The notes below the pieces were generated by a model that had not been told where the DNA came from, ran no database searches, and saw only the letters and a program-made list of their open reading frames with translations. 64,000 nt of DNA from Natronomonas gomsonensis (GTDB lineage Archaea; Halobacteriota; Halobacteria; Halobacteriales; Haloarculaceae). Positions within the stretch are counted from its first letter, which is position 1. Every line of letters starts with the position of its first letter. A program made the translations under genes and the position numbers. This document shows, piece after piece, positions 18,298 to 27,968 of the stretch. The stretch spans positions 1,302,001-1,366,000 of the forward strand of contig NZ_CP101323.1 of the NCBI RefSeq assembly GCF_024300825.1, in the 5' to 3' direction.

Positions 18298-18786
18298 ATG
18301 GACCAACCCGACGAACTCCTCGAGTTGCTGTGTGAGAACGCCCGCTACTCCACAGGGGACCTCGCACGCCTGACGGGCCGTACCGAGGCCGAGGTCGAGG
18401 CGACCATCGACGAGCTGGAGGCCGAGGGGGTCATCCAGGGGTACACCGCCATCGTCGACTGGGACGAAATCGACGACCAGCGAGTGCAGGCCCACGTCGA
18501 GTTGAACGTCACGCTGGACCGGGAGACGAGCTATCGGGACGTGGCCGAACGGCTCGCCGGCTTCCCGGAAGTTCAGGGACTCCGTCTCGTCTCGGGGGAT
18601 TACGACTTCGCGCTGGAAGTCGAGGGCGACAACATGCGTGAAGTGTCGCGATTCATCAGCGACAAGGTCGCGCCGCTGCCCGAAATCACCCAGACGGTCA
18701 CACACTACATCATGGAGACCTACAAACAGAGCGGCCACCGCTTCGACGACGGCGGGGACGACGACCGCCTGTCGGTCACGCCATGA
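18298..18786 (+). CDS. Lrp/AsnC-family transcriptional regulator
   Basis: 162 residues. The N-terminal winged helix-turn-helix spans about residues 1-50 (DELLELLCENARYSTGDLAR, EAEGVIQGYTAIVDW), and the C-terminal RAM ligand-binding domain contains LRLVSGDYDFALEVEGDNM. Such regulators sense amino acids and control amino-acid metabolism. The stop overlaps the start of the aminotransferase in ATGA, so the regulator and enzyme are translationally coupled; this pairing is common in haloarchaea. The start at 18298 is preferred over the longer open frame because it begins the HTH domain and has a TATA element at the right distance. Confidence 0.9.
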   Translation: MDQPDELLELLCENARYSTGDLARLTGRTEAEVEATIDELEAEGVIQGYTAIVDWDEIDDQRVQAHVELNVTLDRETSYRDVAERLAGFPEVQGLRLVSGDYDFALEVEGDNMREVSRFISDKVAPLPEITQTVTHYIMETYKQSGHRFDDGGDDDRLSVTP

Positions 18787-19925
18787 CGCTGCGACCCTCC
18801 GACCGCGTCGCCGAGGTGCCGCCCTCCGGCATCCGTCGGTTCTTCGAACTCGCCGAGGAGATGGACGACGTCATCTCACTCGGCGTGGGCGAACCCGACT
18901 TCTCGGCGCCGTGGGGCGCCCGAGAAGCCGCCATCACCTCGCTGGAACGCGGCCAGACCTCCTACACCGCAAACCGCGGGATGCGCGAGTTGCGGGAGGA
19001 AATCGCCCGCGACGCCCACCGCTGGAACCTCGAGTACGACCCCGACGACGAAATCCTCGTCACGGCGGGGGCCAGCGAGGCGCTTGACATCGCGTTCCGT
19101 GCGCTCGTCAACACCGGCGACAGCGTCGCCGTCGCCCAACCGTGTTACGTCTCCTACAAACCGGGTGTCACCTTCGCCGGCGGGGAGGTAATCGACGTGC
19201 CGACCCGCGTCGAAGACGAGTTCAAACTCACCCCCGAGGTACTGTACGAAGCCGGCGCCGACGAGGCCGAGTTGCTCGTCTACTGCTTCCCGAACAACCC
19301 CACCGGCGCGACGATGAACCGCGAGGAGTTGGCCGAAATCGCGCAGTTCTGCCGGGAGAACGACGTGGCCGTCCTCTCCGATGAAATCTACGCCGACCTC
19401 ACCTACGAAGGCGACCACGTCTCCATCGCCGAGTTCGACGGCATGCGCGAGCGAACCATCGTATTCAACGGCTTCTCGAAGGCCTACGCGATGACCGGGC
19501 TCCGACTGGGCTATGCGATGGGACCGAGCGAAGTCATCGCCGCGATGAACCGCATCCACCAGTACACGATGCTGTCGGCGCCGACGACCGCCCAGTACGC
19601 CGCCATCGAGGCGCTGCGGAACTGTCGGGAAGACGTAGAGGAGATGTGCGCTCAGTACAACCGCCGTCGGAACTTCGTCCTCTCGCGGTTCGAGGAGATG
19701 GGCATCGACTGCTTCGAGGCGACCGGCGCGTTCTACGTCTTCCCGGAGTGTCCGGGCGACGATGCCGAACAGTTCGCCGAGGACCTCCTGGAAGCCGAAC
19801 AGGTCGCGATGGTTCCGGGGACCGCCTTCGGCGCGGGCGCCGACGGACACCTCCGAGCATCGTATGCGACCGGCCTCGAGGAACTGAAAGAAGCGATGGA
19901 CCGACTCGAACGGTTCATCTCGTAG
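18783..19925 (+). CDS. Class I/II PLP-dependent aminotransferase
   Basis: 380 residues of fold type I. The opening SDRVAEVPPSGIRRFFELAE, the SLGVGEPDF motif, the cofactor stretch CFPNNPTGATM, and the PLP lysine in NGFSKAYAMTGLRLGYAMG (about residue 233) identify an aspartate/aromatic-type aminotransferase. It transfers the amino group of an amino acid to a 2-oxoacid in the cytosol. The exact amino acid is not decided by the sequence. It overlaps the Lrp gene by four bases, so amino-acid-responsive control is probable. Confidence 0.9.
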   Translation: MTLRPSDRVAEVPPSGIRRFFELAEEMDDVISLGVGEPDFSAPWGAREAAITSLERGQTSYTANRGMRELREEIARDAHRWNLEYDPDDEILVTAGASEALDIAFRALVNTGDSVAVAQPCYVSYKPGVTFAGGEVIDVPTRVEDEFKLTPEVLYEAGADEAELLVYCFPNNPTGATMNREELAEIAQFCRENDVAVLSDEIYADLTYEGDHVSIAEFDGMRERTIVFNGFSKAYAMTGLRLGYAMGPSEVIAAMNRIHQYTMLSAPTTAQYAAIEALRNCREDVEEMCAQYNRRRNFVLSRFEEMGIDCFEATGAFYVFPECPGDDAEQFAEDLLEAEQVAMVPGTAFGAGADGHLRASYATGLEELKEAMDRLERFIS

Positions 19926-20067
19926 GGAGACCCCTACTGTCGGAAGCCCCGAGTAAGGGAACCGTACGACTCCGGCCGGTCGCTGCGCCAACGTACGCCC
20001 ACACACGCGAATCAGGGATTGAGGGGGCCGGAAGCCTTTTTCAAAGGGGCAGCAAAGGGGTGTGGTA

Positions 20068-22500
20068 ATGGCTATCGATGACGCTGACGGCGGAGAGGCC
20101 GGTACCGGGGGACCGGCCGTCGACGCCACCGACGCGGAGTCGGCGGAAGTGGAGGCGGACGCCGATTCGGCGTCCGAACCCGAGGAACGCGACCCCGCAG
20201 TCGTCGGCGAGTACGACTGGGAGGATTTCAAGGAGGAGTACTTTTACGACGAACGGGGGAACGCACCCGCTGGGGAGGAGTTCGACCCCGCGGAGTACCT
20301 CGGCTTCGACCCCGAGGACACCAGCGAAATCGCCGGCGCCGCTGGCCTCGGAGCGACCCAACTCACCGACATCGCAAACGAGCGAACCGTCCGCGTCAAC
20401 CCCGACCTCGACGAGGACGCCTTCTTCACCGACGCCGACGGTAACACGACCGTCGTCAACCGCTACGACCTCGAAAAGGCCGTCCCACAGGAGAAGAAAC
20501 ACCACTTCCGAGAGGTCGACCGCTACTGGGTGAACGAACCGTACGCCTTCGTCATCATCTTCCACTCCGAGAAGGAAAACGAAAAGAAGTACTACCTCAT
20601 CGAGCCGCATCTCACCCCCATCGAGTCCGACCTCCGTGAGTTCCTCTCCGGAAAGCTGAAAACCGCTATCAAGTACTCCAGCGACGACGTCGTCGTCGAA
20701 GGTGACGAAGACGCCCGCGCCAGCGTCATCGAACGGGAGACCCACGCCTTACTCGACCGATACGACCTCTACGACGATGGTGCGGCCCCCGACGACGAGT
20801 CACTCGTCGACAGCGTCAAGGGAGTGTTCGGTCTGGGCGAGGAGACAGCCGAACGGGAAGACGAAGCTACGGAGTTACAGGGCGCCGAGGCCCGACCGGA
20901 ACCCGCCATCCTCGAAGAGGACTCGAAGACCCTCACCCAGTACCAAATCGAGAAGATACTGTACCTCCTGAAGCGGGACTTCATCGGCTTCGAGCGCATC
21001 GACGGCATCAAACACGACATCAACATCGAGGACATCTCCTGTGACGGCTACAACTCCCCCGTCTTCGTGTATCACTCCGACTACGAGCAAATCATCTCGA
21101 ACATCTACCACGGCGAGGAGGAACTCGACGACTTCGTCGTGAAGATGGCCCAGCGCTCCGGAAAGGGGATTTCGAAGCGAAGTCCGCAGGTCGACGCGAC
21201 GCTGCCGGACGGCTCCCGGTCACAGTTGACCCTCGGCCGGGAAGTGTCCGACCACGGGACGAACTACACCATCCGGCAGTTCAAGGACGTTCCGTTCACG
21301 CCCATCGACCTCATCAACTGGAACACCTTCTCGCTGGAGGAGATGGCCTTCCTGTGGCTCTGTATCGAGAACCACAAGTCGCTCATCTTCGCCGGAGGTA
21401 CCGCATCCGGGAAGACCACCTCGCTGAACGCGGTGTCGCTTTTCATCCCCTCGAAGGCGAAAATCGTCTCCATCGAGGACACACGCGAGGTCGAACTCCC
21501 CCAGCGCAACTGGATTGCAAGCGTCACCCGACCCTCCTTCTCCGACGGCGACAAAGGCGACGTCGACGAGTTCGACCTGCTCGAGGCCGCACTCCGGCAG
21601 CGGCCCGAGTACATCGTCATGGGCGAGATTCGGGGCGAGGAAGGTCGGACGCTGTTTCAGGTCATGTCGACCGGTCACACCACGCTGACGACGTTCCACG
21701 CCGACTCCGTCGGCGAGGTCATCAAGCGCTTCACCACCGACCCCATCAACGTCTCGAAGACGATGTTCACCGCCCTGGACCTCGTCTCGATTCAGACCTC
21801 CACCCGGGTGCAGGGCAACAAGGTCCGCCGGAACAAGTCGCTGACCGAAATCAACCACTACGACCCCGAAAACGACGAAATCAACGTCCAGGACGTCTAC
21901 CAGTGGCAGGCCGAAAGCGACGAGTTCCTCCAGATGGGCGAGTCGAACACGTTGGACGAAATCATGTTCGACCGCGGGTGGACCCGCGAGGAAGTCGACG
22001 AGGAGATTTTCATGCGGAAAATCGTCCTCGCGTACCTCATCGACAATGGCCTGAACACCTACACGCAGGTCGCCGCGACGCTGCAGGCGTTCATCAACGA
22101 CCCCGAGAGCATCCTCACCATCATCGCCAACGAAGACCTCGAACGCTCCCTAGAGGACCTCCGGGAGATGGAGTCGGTCGAAATCGACATCGACCCCGAC
22201 AAGGAGGCGATGGTGCCGCGTCCCTCCGCCGACGAGGGGATGCACGAACACTGTCAGGAGATCCTCGACGAGGCGACGGACCTCCTGGATAGCTACCGCG
22301 GCAAGGAAGTCGAGGAGGGCATCGCCGGCGTCCTCGACATCGAGGAGGCCGATGACGTCGAGCCTCCGGACGACGATGACGACGGCGAGGACTTCAGCAC
22401 CGGCGGGTTCTCCTTCGACGCGGCCGGGGGAACCGAGGAGTCGACCGGCGACGGCGAGGCGGCGCCGGACGGCGGGGAAGAGGGCGGAGCAGACCGATGA
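20068..22500 (+). CDS. Type IV pilus-like assembly ATPase (PilB/GspE/FlaI superfamily)
   Basis: About 810 residues. An acidic ~50-residue leader is followed by an N-terminal domain, then the secretion ATPase core with Walker A FAGGTASGKTTSLNAV (about residue 442), the aspartate box ISIEDTREVELPQ-like stretch, Walker B QRPEYIVMGEIRGEE (about 515) and the histidine box MSTGHTTLTTFHADS (about 540). The C-terminal tail is rich in Asp, Glu and Gly. It powers pilin polymerisation from the cytosolic face of the platform. It starts at ATG 20068 (a GTG six bases earlier is possible) and overlaps the platform gene by four bases. It heads a seven-gene same-strand cluster. Confidence 0.92.
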   Translation: MAIDDADGGEAGTGGPAVDATDAESAEVEADADSASEPEERDPAVVGEYDWEDFKEEYFYDERGNAPAGEEFDPAEYLGFDPEDTSEIAGAAGLGATQLTDIANERTVRVNPDLDEDAFFTDADGNTTVVNRYDLEKAVPQEKKHHFREVDRYWVNEPYAFVIIFHSEKENEKKYYLIEPHLTPIESDLREFLSGKLKTAIKYSSDDVVVEGDEDARASVIERETHALLDRYDLYDDGAAPDDESLVDSVKGVFGLGEETAEREDEATELQGAEARPEPAILEEDSKTLTQYQIEKILYLLKRDFIGFERIDGIKHDINIEDISCDGYNSPVFVYHSDYEQIISNIYHGEEELDDFVVKMAQRSGKGISKRSPQVDATLPDGSRSQLTLGREVSDHGTNYTIRQFKDVPFTPIDLINWNTFSLEEMAFLWLCIENHKSLIFAGGTASGKTTSLNAVSLFIPSKAKIVSIEDTREVELPQRNWIASVTRPSFSDGDKGDVDEFDLLEAALRQRPEYIVMGEIRGEEGRTLFQVMSTGHTTLTTFHADSVGEVIKRFTTDPINVSKTMFTALDLVSIQTSTRVQGNKVRRNKSLTEINHYDPENDEINVQDVYQWQAESDEFLQMGESNTLDEIMFDRGWTREEVDEEIFMRKIVLAYLIDNGLNTYTQVAATLQAFINDPESILTIIANEDLERSLEDLREMESVEIDIDPDKEAMVPRPSADEGMHEHCQEILDEATDLLDSYRGKEVEEGIAGVLDIEEADDVEPPDDDDDGEDFSTGGFSFDAAGGTEESTGDGEAAPDGGEEGGADR

Positions 22501-24521
22501 GCCTGGAGTCGGCGGGCGGAGCCTCCTCGGGCGGGACGGACGTCCTCGCCGACCTGTTTTACCCGCTCTACCAGCGACTGTTCGACGACGACAGCGACTT
22601 CGTGGCGAACCTCGAGACGAAACTGGCCGAGGCACGCATCCCGGAGACCGTCGAAATATACCTCTCGAAGTCGCTCGCGCTCGGCGTCATCACCGGGGTC
22701 GCGCTGTGGATTGTCGGGACGCTGCTCGGTTACGGCCTCGTCACCTTCGTCATCACCGAACCGCCGACGTTTCTCGCGTTGCCGATGCCCGAGCCGTACC
22801 TCTCCATCGTCAACTCCCTGAAAATACCGTTCATCGTCATCGTCTCGGGGCTGTTTTTCGGCTCCATCGGCTTCGGGTCGGCCTTCGGTGGGATGGTCGC
22901 CAAGCCGTACCTCGACTCCGACGCCCGGAAACGCGAAATCAACGTTCTGCTGTCCGATTCGGTGTCGTTCATGTATGCGCTGTCGGTCGGCGGCCTCAAC
23001 CAACTCGAAATCCTCCAGGCGATGGCGAAGGCCGACGACACCTACGGCGAGGTGGCAAAGGAGTTCCAGTCCATCGTCCTCGAAACGGAGTACTTCGACA
23101 CCGACTACCGGACGGCCGTCAGGAATCAGGCGTTACAGACGCCCTCCGACGAGTTGAGCCAGTTTTTGACCGACATGCTCTCCATCATCAATTCGGGCGG
23201 TGACATGGAGAAGTTCCTCGAAGACCAGAAGGAAAAGCACATGCGGACCTCCAAGCAGGAACAGGAGATGGTCTTGGAGACGCTGGAACTCTTCGGAGAG
23301 ATGTACATGACGCTGTCGCTTTTCCCCCTGCTTCTCATCATCATTCTCGTCATCATGTCGATGCTCGGGGAGGCCCAGGACATGTTGCTGTACGGTACCG
23401 TCTACGGGCTGATTCCGCTCATCGGCGTTGGTTTCCTCATCCTCGTCTCGACGGTCGTCCAAGACGAGGTCGGCGACGGCTACCTCTCGGTCGAGGACGG
23501 AGAAATCGTCGACGAATCCGAGAAGATGTTCGACCTCGGTATCGCCGAGAGCTACGCCGGTCGATACGGCATCTTCGACCGAATCAAATCCAGAGAGGGA
23601 ACCTACGTCACGCTGAACCTGCTGAAACAGCCGCACCACTTCTTCCGTGATTACCCGCTTGCGGTGCTCGCGATTACGTTCCCGGCATCGCTCGTGCTGT
23701 TGGCGTTTACGGTGATGGCTGGCTTCGCCCCGACGAGTAGGGGCGGACTCGTGAGCGCACCCGTTCGGGGGACGTTCTTCTGGCTGTACCTGCCGCTGTA
23801 CGTCAACTTCATTCCGCTGACGATATTCCACGAGTGGAACGTCCGCTCGCGGAACTCGATTACGAACAAACTCTCCGACAACCTCCGGAAACTCTCCAGT
23901 GCCAACGACACCGGGATGACGCTGTTGGAGTCGCTGAAGGTCGTCGCCGACACCTCCTCGGGTCGTCTGGCCGACGAGTTCCAGACCATGCACGCGAAGG
24001 TGAACTACGGGACGAGCCTCAAGACCGCCCTCAGAGAGTTCAACAACAAGTACCACATCCCGCGGCTGGCACGGACGGTAAAACTCATCTCGAAGGCTCA
24101 GGAGGCATCGAGTCAGATTACGCAGGTGCTGTCGACGGCCGCACAGGCCTCCGAGAACCAAGACGACATCGAGCGCAACCGCAAGTCCCGAACCCGGATG
24201 CAGATGGTCATCATCATCATGACATACGTGACGCTGTTGGGCGTGATGGCGCTACTGAAAGTGGAGTTCCTCGACACGATGGCGGGGCTGACCCAACAGG
24301 CCGCCGAAGCCGAAAGCGGCGGCGGCGGTGGCGGTGGCGGACAGTTCGGTGGCGGCCTCGACATCGACATGCTGACGATGCTGTTCTTCCACGCCGTCAC
24401 GCTACAGGGAGTCATCTCCGGGTTCATCGCCGGCTACATCCGCGACGTGAGCCTCATGGCCGGGCTGAAGTACGTCGTCGTGTTGCCGACGCTCGCACTG
24501 CTCGTCTTCATGATGGTGTAA
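22497..24521 (+). CDS. Pilus platform membrane protein with two T2SF/TadC domains
   Basis: 674 residues. Two GspF/TadC-type domains in tandem can be seen, each with a cytosolic helical part (MAKADDTYGEVAKEFQSIVL in the first, HAKVNYGTSLKTALREFNNK in the second) followed by membrane segments. A glycine-rich run of eight residues precedes the last segments. This is the inner-membrane platform (PilC/FlaJ-like) that works with the ATPase. The double-domain length matches haloarchaeal PilC proteins. The start overlaps the ATPase stop; the first pilin-like gene follows four bases after its stop. Confidence 0.9.
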   Translation: MSLESAGGASSGGTDVLADLFYPLYQRLFDDDSDFVANLETKLAEARIPETVEIYLSKSLALGVITGVALWIVGTLLGYGLVTFVITEPPTFLALPMPEPYLSIVNSLKIPFIVIVSGLFFGSIGFGSAFGGMVAKPYLDSDARKREINVLLSDSVSFMYALSVGGLNQLEILQAMAKADDTYGEVAKEFQSIVLETEYFDTDYRTAVRNQALQTPSDELSQFLTDMLSIINSGGDMEKFLEDQKEKHMRTSKQEQEMVLETLELFGEMYMTLSLFPLLLIIILVIMSMLGEAQDMLLYGTVYGLIPLIGVGFLILVSTVVQDEVGDGYLSVEDGEIVDESEKMFDLGIAESYAGRYGIFDRIKSREGTYVTLNLLKQPHHFFRDYPLAVLAITFPASLVLLAFTVMAGFAPTSRGGLVSAPVRGTFFWLYLPLYVNFIPLTIFHEWNVRSRNSITNKLSDNLRKLSSANDTGMTLLESLKVVADTSSGRLADEFQTMHAKVNYGTSLKTALREFNNKYHIPRLARTVKLISKAQEASSQITQVLSTAAQASENQDDIERNRKSRTRMQMVIIIMTYVTLLGVMALLKVEFLDTMAGLTQQAAEAESGGGGGGGGQFGGGLDIDMLTMLFFHAVTLQGVISGFIAGYIRDVSLMAGLKYVVVLPTLALLVFMMV

Positions 24522-24525
24522 TAGA

Positions 24526-25110
24526 ATGGACTCACGAACCCGCGCACAGACGACGCTCGATTTCGCCATCGCGATGGGCATCTTCCTGCTTGCGGTGTCG
24601 TTCGTGTTCACGTTCATCCCCTCGCTCACCGCGCCGTTCGTCGACGGCGACCAGGACCAAAGCGTCGCCTCCGACCGGGTGGCGAGTCACCTCTCGGAGG
24701 GTGCGTTGGGGTCCCCGGACGAACCGTTCGTCGTCAACCAGACGTGTGCGACAGTGTTCTTCGACGAGTCCAAACAGGATTACACCGCGATTCCTGCCGG
24801 CTGTGGGTACAACGGAACGGGCCAAAACGAGCGAGTCGGCCTCAGCGACCGCCTCGATATTCAAATCGAGTTGCTGCACGTCGACCCCGAGAAGACCGGA
24901 AGCGCCCGATACCGAGTGGTGTGTGTCGATTCCAGCGGTAACGTAATCCACGAAGGTACCGGTACCTGCGAGACCACGTACCGAATCGGCGAGGAACCGC
25001 CCGACACCGAATCAGTCACCGTTGCTCGCCGCGTGATGACGGTCCCGGACTGTTCGTTTGGCGCCGGCGTACAGTCGTGTGACGTAACGCTCCGGGTGAG
25101 CGTGTGGTAA
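24526..25110 (+). CDS. Pilin-like protein 1 (DUF7287-like)
   Basis: 194 residues. The start has a short basic leader, then RAQTTLDFAIAMGIFLLAVS, a hydrophobic stretch of the type IV pilin class; processing after Arg-Ala would fit a PibD-type prepilin peptidase. The outer domain has six cysteines (for example NQTCATVF, PAGCGYN, VVCVDS, TGTCETTY, PDCSFG, QSCDVT), so disulfides are likely. From memory it matches a haloarchaeal family, DUF7287. It lies four bases after the platform gene and one base before the next pilin-like gene. Confidence 0.8.
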   Translation: MDSRTRAQTTLDFAIAMGIFLLAVSFVFTFIPSLTAPFVDGDQDQSVASDRVASHLSEGALGSPDEPFVVNQTCATVFFDESKQDYTAIPAGCGYNGTGQNERVGLSDRLDIQIELLHVDPEKTGSARYRVVCVDSSGNVIHEGTGTCETTYRIGEEPPDTESVTVARRVMTVPDCSFGAGVQSCDVTLRVSVW

Positions 25111-25111
25111 C

Positions 25112-25693
25112 ATGCGCGGGCAAGCCTACACCTTGGAGTCAGTCATCGCCGCCGTGTTGATAGTGACGAGTCTGGTGTTCGCCCTGCAGGTGACGGCTGT
25201 GACGCCGCTGTCGGCGAGTACCTCGAATCAGCACATCGAAAACCAACAGCGGGCCTCTGCGGCGGGCGTGCTCACCGCCGCGGAGGAAGCGGGCGTGCTG
25301 AAGGACGCCGTCCTGTACTGGAACGACACCGCCGGCGAGTTCGGCGAGGCCGAGCGGCGAATCTACTACACCAACGGCGAACCCCCCAACGAGTTCGGCA
25401 ACATCACGGACAGGTCGTTCAGCGGCCGTGGTCTCGCGGTGAACGTCCTCCTGTATCCGGGCAACGGGAACGAGGCGGTCCCGATGGTGTACCGTGGGGA
25501 GCCGAGCGACAACGCGGTCAGCGCGAGTCGGACGGTGGTACTGTTCGACGACGACACCCTGACGGCGCCCGGCCACGAGTCGATTACCGTCGAAAACGCC
25601 GGAACCTACGGGAAGTACATCCCTGAAGACACCGGGAACAGCGGTTCGGTGTACAATGTCGTCCGCGTCGAGGTGGTCGTATGGCGGATGTGA
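25112..25693 (+). CDS. Pilin-like protein 2 (DUF7288-like)
   Basis: 193 residues beginning MRGQAYTLESVIAAVLIVTS, a class III/pilin-type N-terminus with the charged Arg-Gly right at the start and a hydrophobic helix of about 20 residues. The rest is an extracytoplasmic domain with no cysteines and few recognisable motifs. From memory it resembles DUF7288. It starts one base after the previous stop and its end overlaps the next start by 13 bases, so all are translated from one message. Confidence 0.78.
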   Translation: MRGQAYTLESVIAAVLIVTSLVFALQVTAVTPLSASTSNQHIENQQRASAAGVLTAAEEAGVLKDAVLYWNDTAGEFGEAERRIYYTNGEPPNEFGNITDRSFSGRGLAVNVLLYPGNGNEAVPMVYRGEPSDNAVSASRTVVLFDDDTLTAPGHESITVENAGTYGKYIPEDTGNSGSVYNVVRVEVVVWRM

Positions 25694-26748
25694 AAGCGCG
25701 AGGACAACTCATTTTGGTCACCGGACTCCTCATCGCCGTCGTCCTCATCGGACTCGCACTCGTGGTCAACGGGGCCATCTACACCGAGAACCTCTCGACG
25801 CGGGAGTCCAGCGACGAACCGCGGGAAGCGCTCGAACAGCGTCACGTTACCGAGGGAGACGTTCAATCGCTCATCGACGCCGCGAACCGAAACGCGACGA
25901 CCGACGACTACGGCATGGTGCGCGGCGACTTCGCCGACGGCTTGACGCAGTGGGCCGACTCCCAGCGCGTCCAGAAGCTCCTGACGGGTCGATTCGTGTC
26001 GACCGGACTGAACTCGACGACGGAAGGAACACAGATTCGGCAGGCGAACGCTTCGCGGAACTTCACAGCGGGCGGAAGCCTCGCCGGCGACTCCGACTGG
26101 ACGCTCGTCGAGAACACCACGGATGTAGGTCCGTTCGTACTCGGTATCGACCGGGCGAGCCTGCTCAATATCACCGACTTCGATACGCTTTCCGACCCCC
26201 TCGCCGCCGTCTCCGACAACGCGTTCCACGTCTCGGTCGAAACGCCCAGCGGGACGTGGAAGGTGTACATGTTTCGGGACGGAACCGCCGGGGAAGTGTA
26301 CCTCTACGTCGTCGACCCCGGCGACGATTTGGGAGCGTTGTCGGGCATCAGTTCGCTCGTCTCGAACTCCTGTGTCGCGGGGGCGACCGGGTCGAGCGCG
26401 ACCGTCGATTTCCGCGAACCACAGTTCGGCACCGACGCCACCGACTGCCCCGAACTCGGCTTCTACAACACGAGCGTCGTCGGAACGGACCACGACATCC
26501 ACTACCGGAACGCTCGGACGAGCGCGACCGGACTCGGACTGCTGGGGGAGGCCGACCGTGCTCGGGGAACCTACGAAGTCGTCGTCGACACGCGCGCCGA
26601 CCGGACGCCGTACTACGGACCGGATGCCGACGCGAGTCCGCGCGCCCGAAGCATCATCCACGCGGTGACGGTCACCGCCGCGTTCAGAAGCGACGGCGTC
26701 GTCCACGGGAGCGACGAAATCGAGGCCGAATGGAGCGTGGTGCAATGA
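25681..26748 (+). CDS. Pilin-like protein 3 (DUF7261-like)
   Basis: 355 residues, the longest on this strand of the cluster. The N-terminus MADVKARGQLILVTGLLIAV gives a basic leader, Arg-Gly-Gln and a hydrophobic helix, again of pilin type. The outer domain has SNSCVAGATGSS and DATDCPELGFYN cysteines and several Asn-x-Ser/Thr sites. From memory it resembles DUF7261. Its size suggests a minor or tip-located subunit rather than a bulk pilin; that is inference. A GTG at 25690 is a weaker alternative start. Its stop overlaps the next ATG in ATGA. Confidence 0.76.
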   Translation: MADVKARGQLILVTGLLIAVVLIGLALVVNGAIYTENLSTRESSDEPREALEQRHVTEGDVQSLIDAANRNATTDDYGMVRGDFADGLTQWADSQRVQKLLTGRFVSTGLNSTTEGTQIRQANASRNFTAGGSLAGDSDWTLVENTTDVGPFVLGIDRASLLNITDFDTLSDPLAAVSDNAFHVSVETPSGTWKVYMFRDGTAGEVYLYVVDPGDDLGALSGISSLVSNSCVAGATGSSATVDFREPQFGTDATDCPELGFYNTSVVGTDHDIHYRNARTSATGLGLLGEADRARGTYEVVVDTRADRTPYYGPDADASPRARSIIHAVTVTAAFRSDGVVHGSDEIEAEWSVVQ

Positions 26749-27203
26749 CCGGAGATGACCGGGCGGTGTCGCCGGTGTTCAGCTACGTGTTGACGCTCGG
26801 CATCACGACGATTCTCATCGTCGGCCTGTTGGTGGCCGCGACCGGCTACGTCGACGACCAGCGACGACAGACGACGGAAAACCAACTGCAGGTAATCGGC
26901 CAACAACTGTCGGCGGACATCGCGGCCGCCGACCGACTCGCACGGACGGACGGGGCCGAAGACGTTGCCATTCGACGCGACCTTCCGGATAGAATCGTCG
27001 GGTCGTCGTACAGCATAAACGTAAAAAGCGACGGCAACGGGCCGACCGAGTACTATCTCGAACTGTCGACTGCCCGCCCCGATGTCACGGTTACGGTCGG
27101 CATCGCCTCGGTGACCGACCTCGTGACGACCGGCATCGGGGGCGGCGAGGTGGTCGTCCGCTACGACGCGGCGGCCGACGAACTGGAGGTGGCGAATGCG
27201 TAG
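26745..27203 (+). CDS. Pilin-like protein 4 (DUF7266-like)
   Basis: 152 residues. The N-terminus MTGDDRAVSPVFSYVLTLG has the classic archaeal pilin signature RAVSPV followed by a hydrophobic helix. The outer part is short, beta-rich and lacks cysteine, the usual size of a main archaeal pilin or pseudopilin. From memory it resembles DUF7266. The ATG overlaps the preceding stop by three bases and its stop overlaps the next gene by eight. The frame is open far upstream, but that part is only a shadow of the preceding gene. Confidence 0.8.
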   Translation: MTGDDRAVSPVFSYVLTLGITTILIVGLLVAATGYVDDQRRQTTENQLQVIGQQLSADIAAADRLARTDGAEDVAIRRDLPDRIVGSSYSINVKSDGNGPTEYYLELSTARPDVTVTVGIASVTDLVTTGIGGGEVVVRYDAAADELEVANA

Positions 27204-27963
27204 CGACGGGCGGGCAGTCAGCGAGGTCGTCGGGTTCGTCCTCGTGTTCACGCTCGTCATCGGGACGGTTACCATCGTCTACGCCGGTGGATTCGGCGGG
27301 TTGGACGCCACACGTGACGCCGAGCGCGTCAACAACGCCGAGCGCGCCTTCGACGTGATGGCGAACAACTTCGAACAGCTCGCCAGCGGGGACGCACCGA
27401 ACCGGGCGACCGAAATCAAGCTCTCGGAGGCCTCGCTGTCGACGACATCGAACCGACTGACCACGATTAACGCATCGGGAATCGACACCGCTGCGGGGGC
27501 GAATCCGGTTGCGATACGGTACGACTCGGGAGACGGCAGCCAAATCGTCTACGAGTTGGGCGCGGTGATACGAATCGACGACGGGAACGCCGTGATGATT
27601 CGTGAGCCGGATTTCCTCTTTGCCGACAATCGAACCGTCGTTCGTTACATTTCGGCGCGTGGGAGCGGTCAAGGGACCGGCGGGTCGACGACGGTTCTGG
27701 TTCGGGCCGAGAAACAGAGTACCGCGTTGTTGGCCACCCAAAGTCCCGCAGCGAACGTGACGATACGGATGCAGACTCATCCCGAGCGCGCGGCTGTCTG
27801 GGAGGCGTACTTCGAGCGGGAAATAGAGGACACTACCGGAACGTCGAACGATTACTGTGATACGACCAGCGTCGACGTGACGACCGACCGAGTCGTCTGT
27901 TATGGGTTCACCGTCGACTCATTGTCAGTCTCACGGGTTCGTGTCGACGTGGAGTTAACCTGA
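27196..27963 (+). CDS. Pilin-like protein 5 (DUF7289-like)
   Basis: 255 residues starting MRSDGRAVSEVVGFVLVFTL, the archaeal pilin signature RAVSEV plus a hydrophobic helix. Two cysteines near the C-terminus (NDYCDTTSVD and DRVVCYGFTV) could form a disulfide. From memory it resembles DUF7289. It is the last plus-strand gene of the pilus-like cluster and faces the convergent sixth pilin-like gene across five bases. Confidence 0.78.
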   Translation: MRSDGRAVSEVVGFVLVFTLVIGTVTIVYAGGFGGLDATRDAERVNNAERAFDVMANNFEQLASGDAPNRATEIKLSEASLSTTSNRLTTINASGIDTAAGANPVAIRYDSGDGSQIVYELGAVIRIDDGNAVMIREPDFLFADNRTVVRYISARGSGQGTGGSTTVLVRAEKQSTALLATQSPAANVTIRMQTHPERAAVWEAYFEREIEDTTGTSNDYCDTTSVDVTTDRVVCYGFTVDSLSVSRVRVDVELT

Positions 27964-27968
27964 CGAGC

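Noticed and set aside
25656-26744. Upstream extension of the frame of pilin-like protein 4
   Set aside because: The extension is arginine-rich and lies inside the DUF7261-like gene. The true start is ATG 26745 with the RAVSPV signature.
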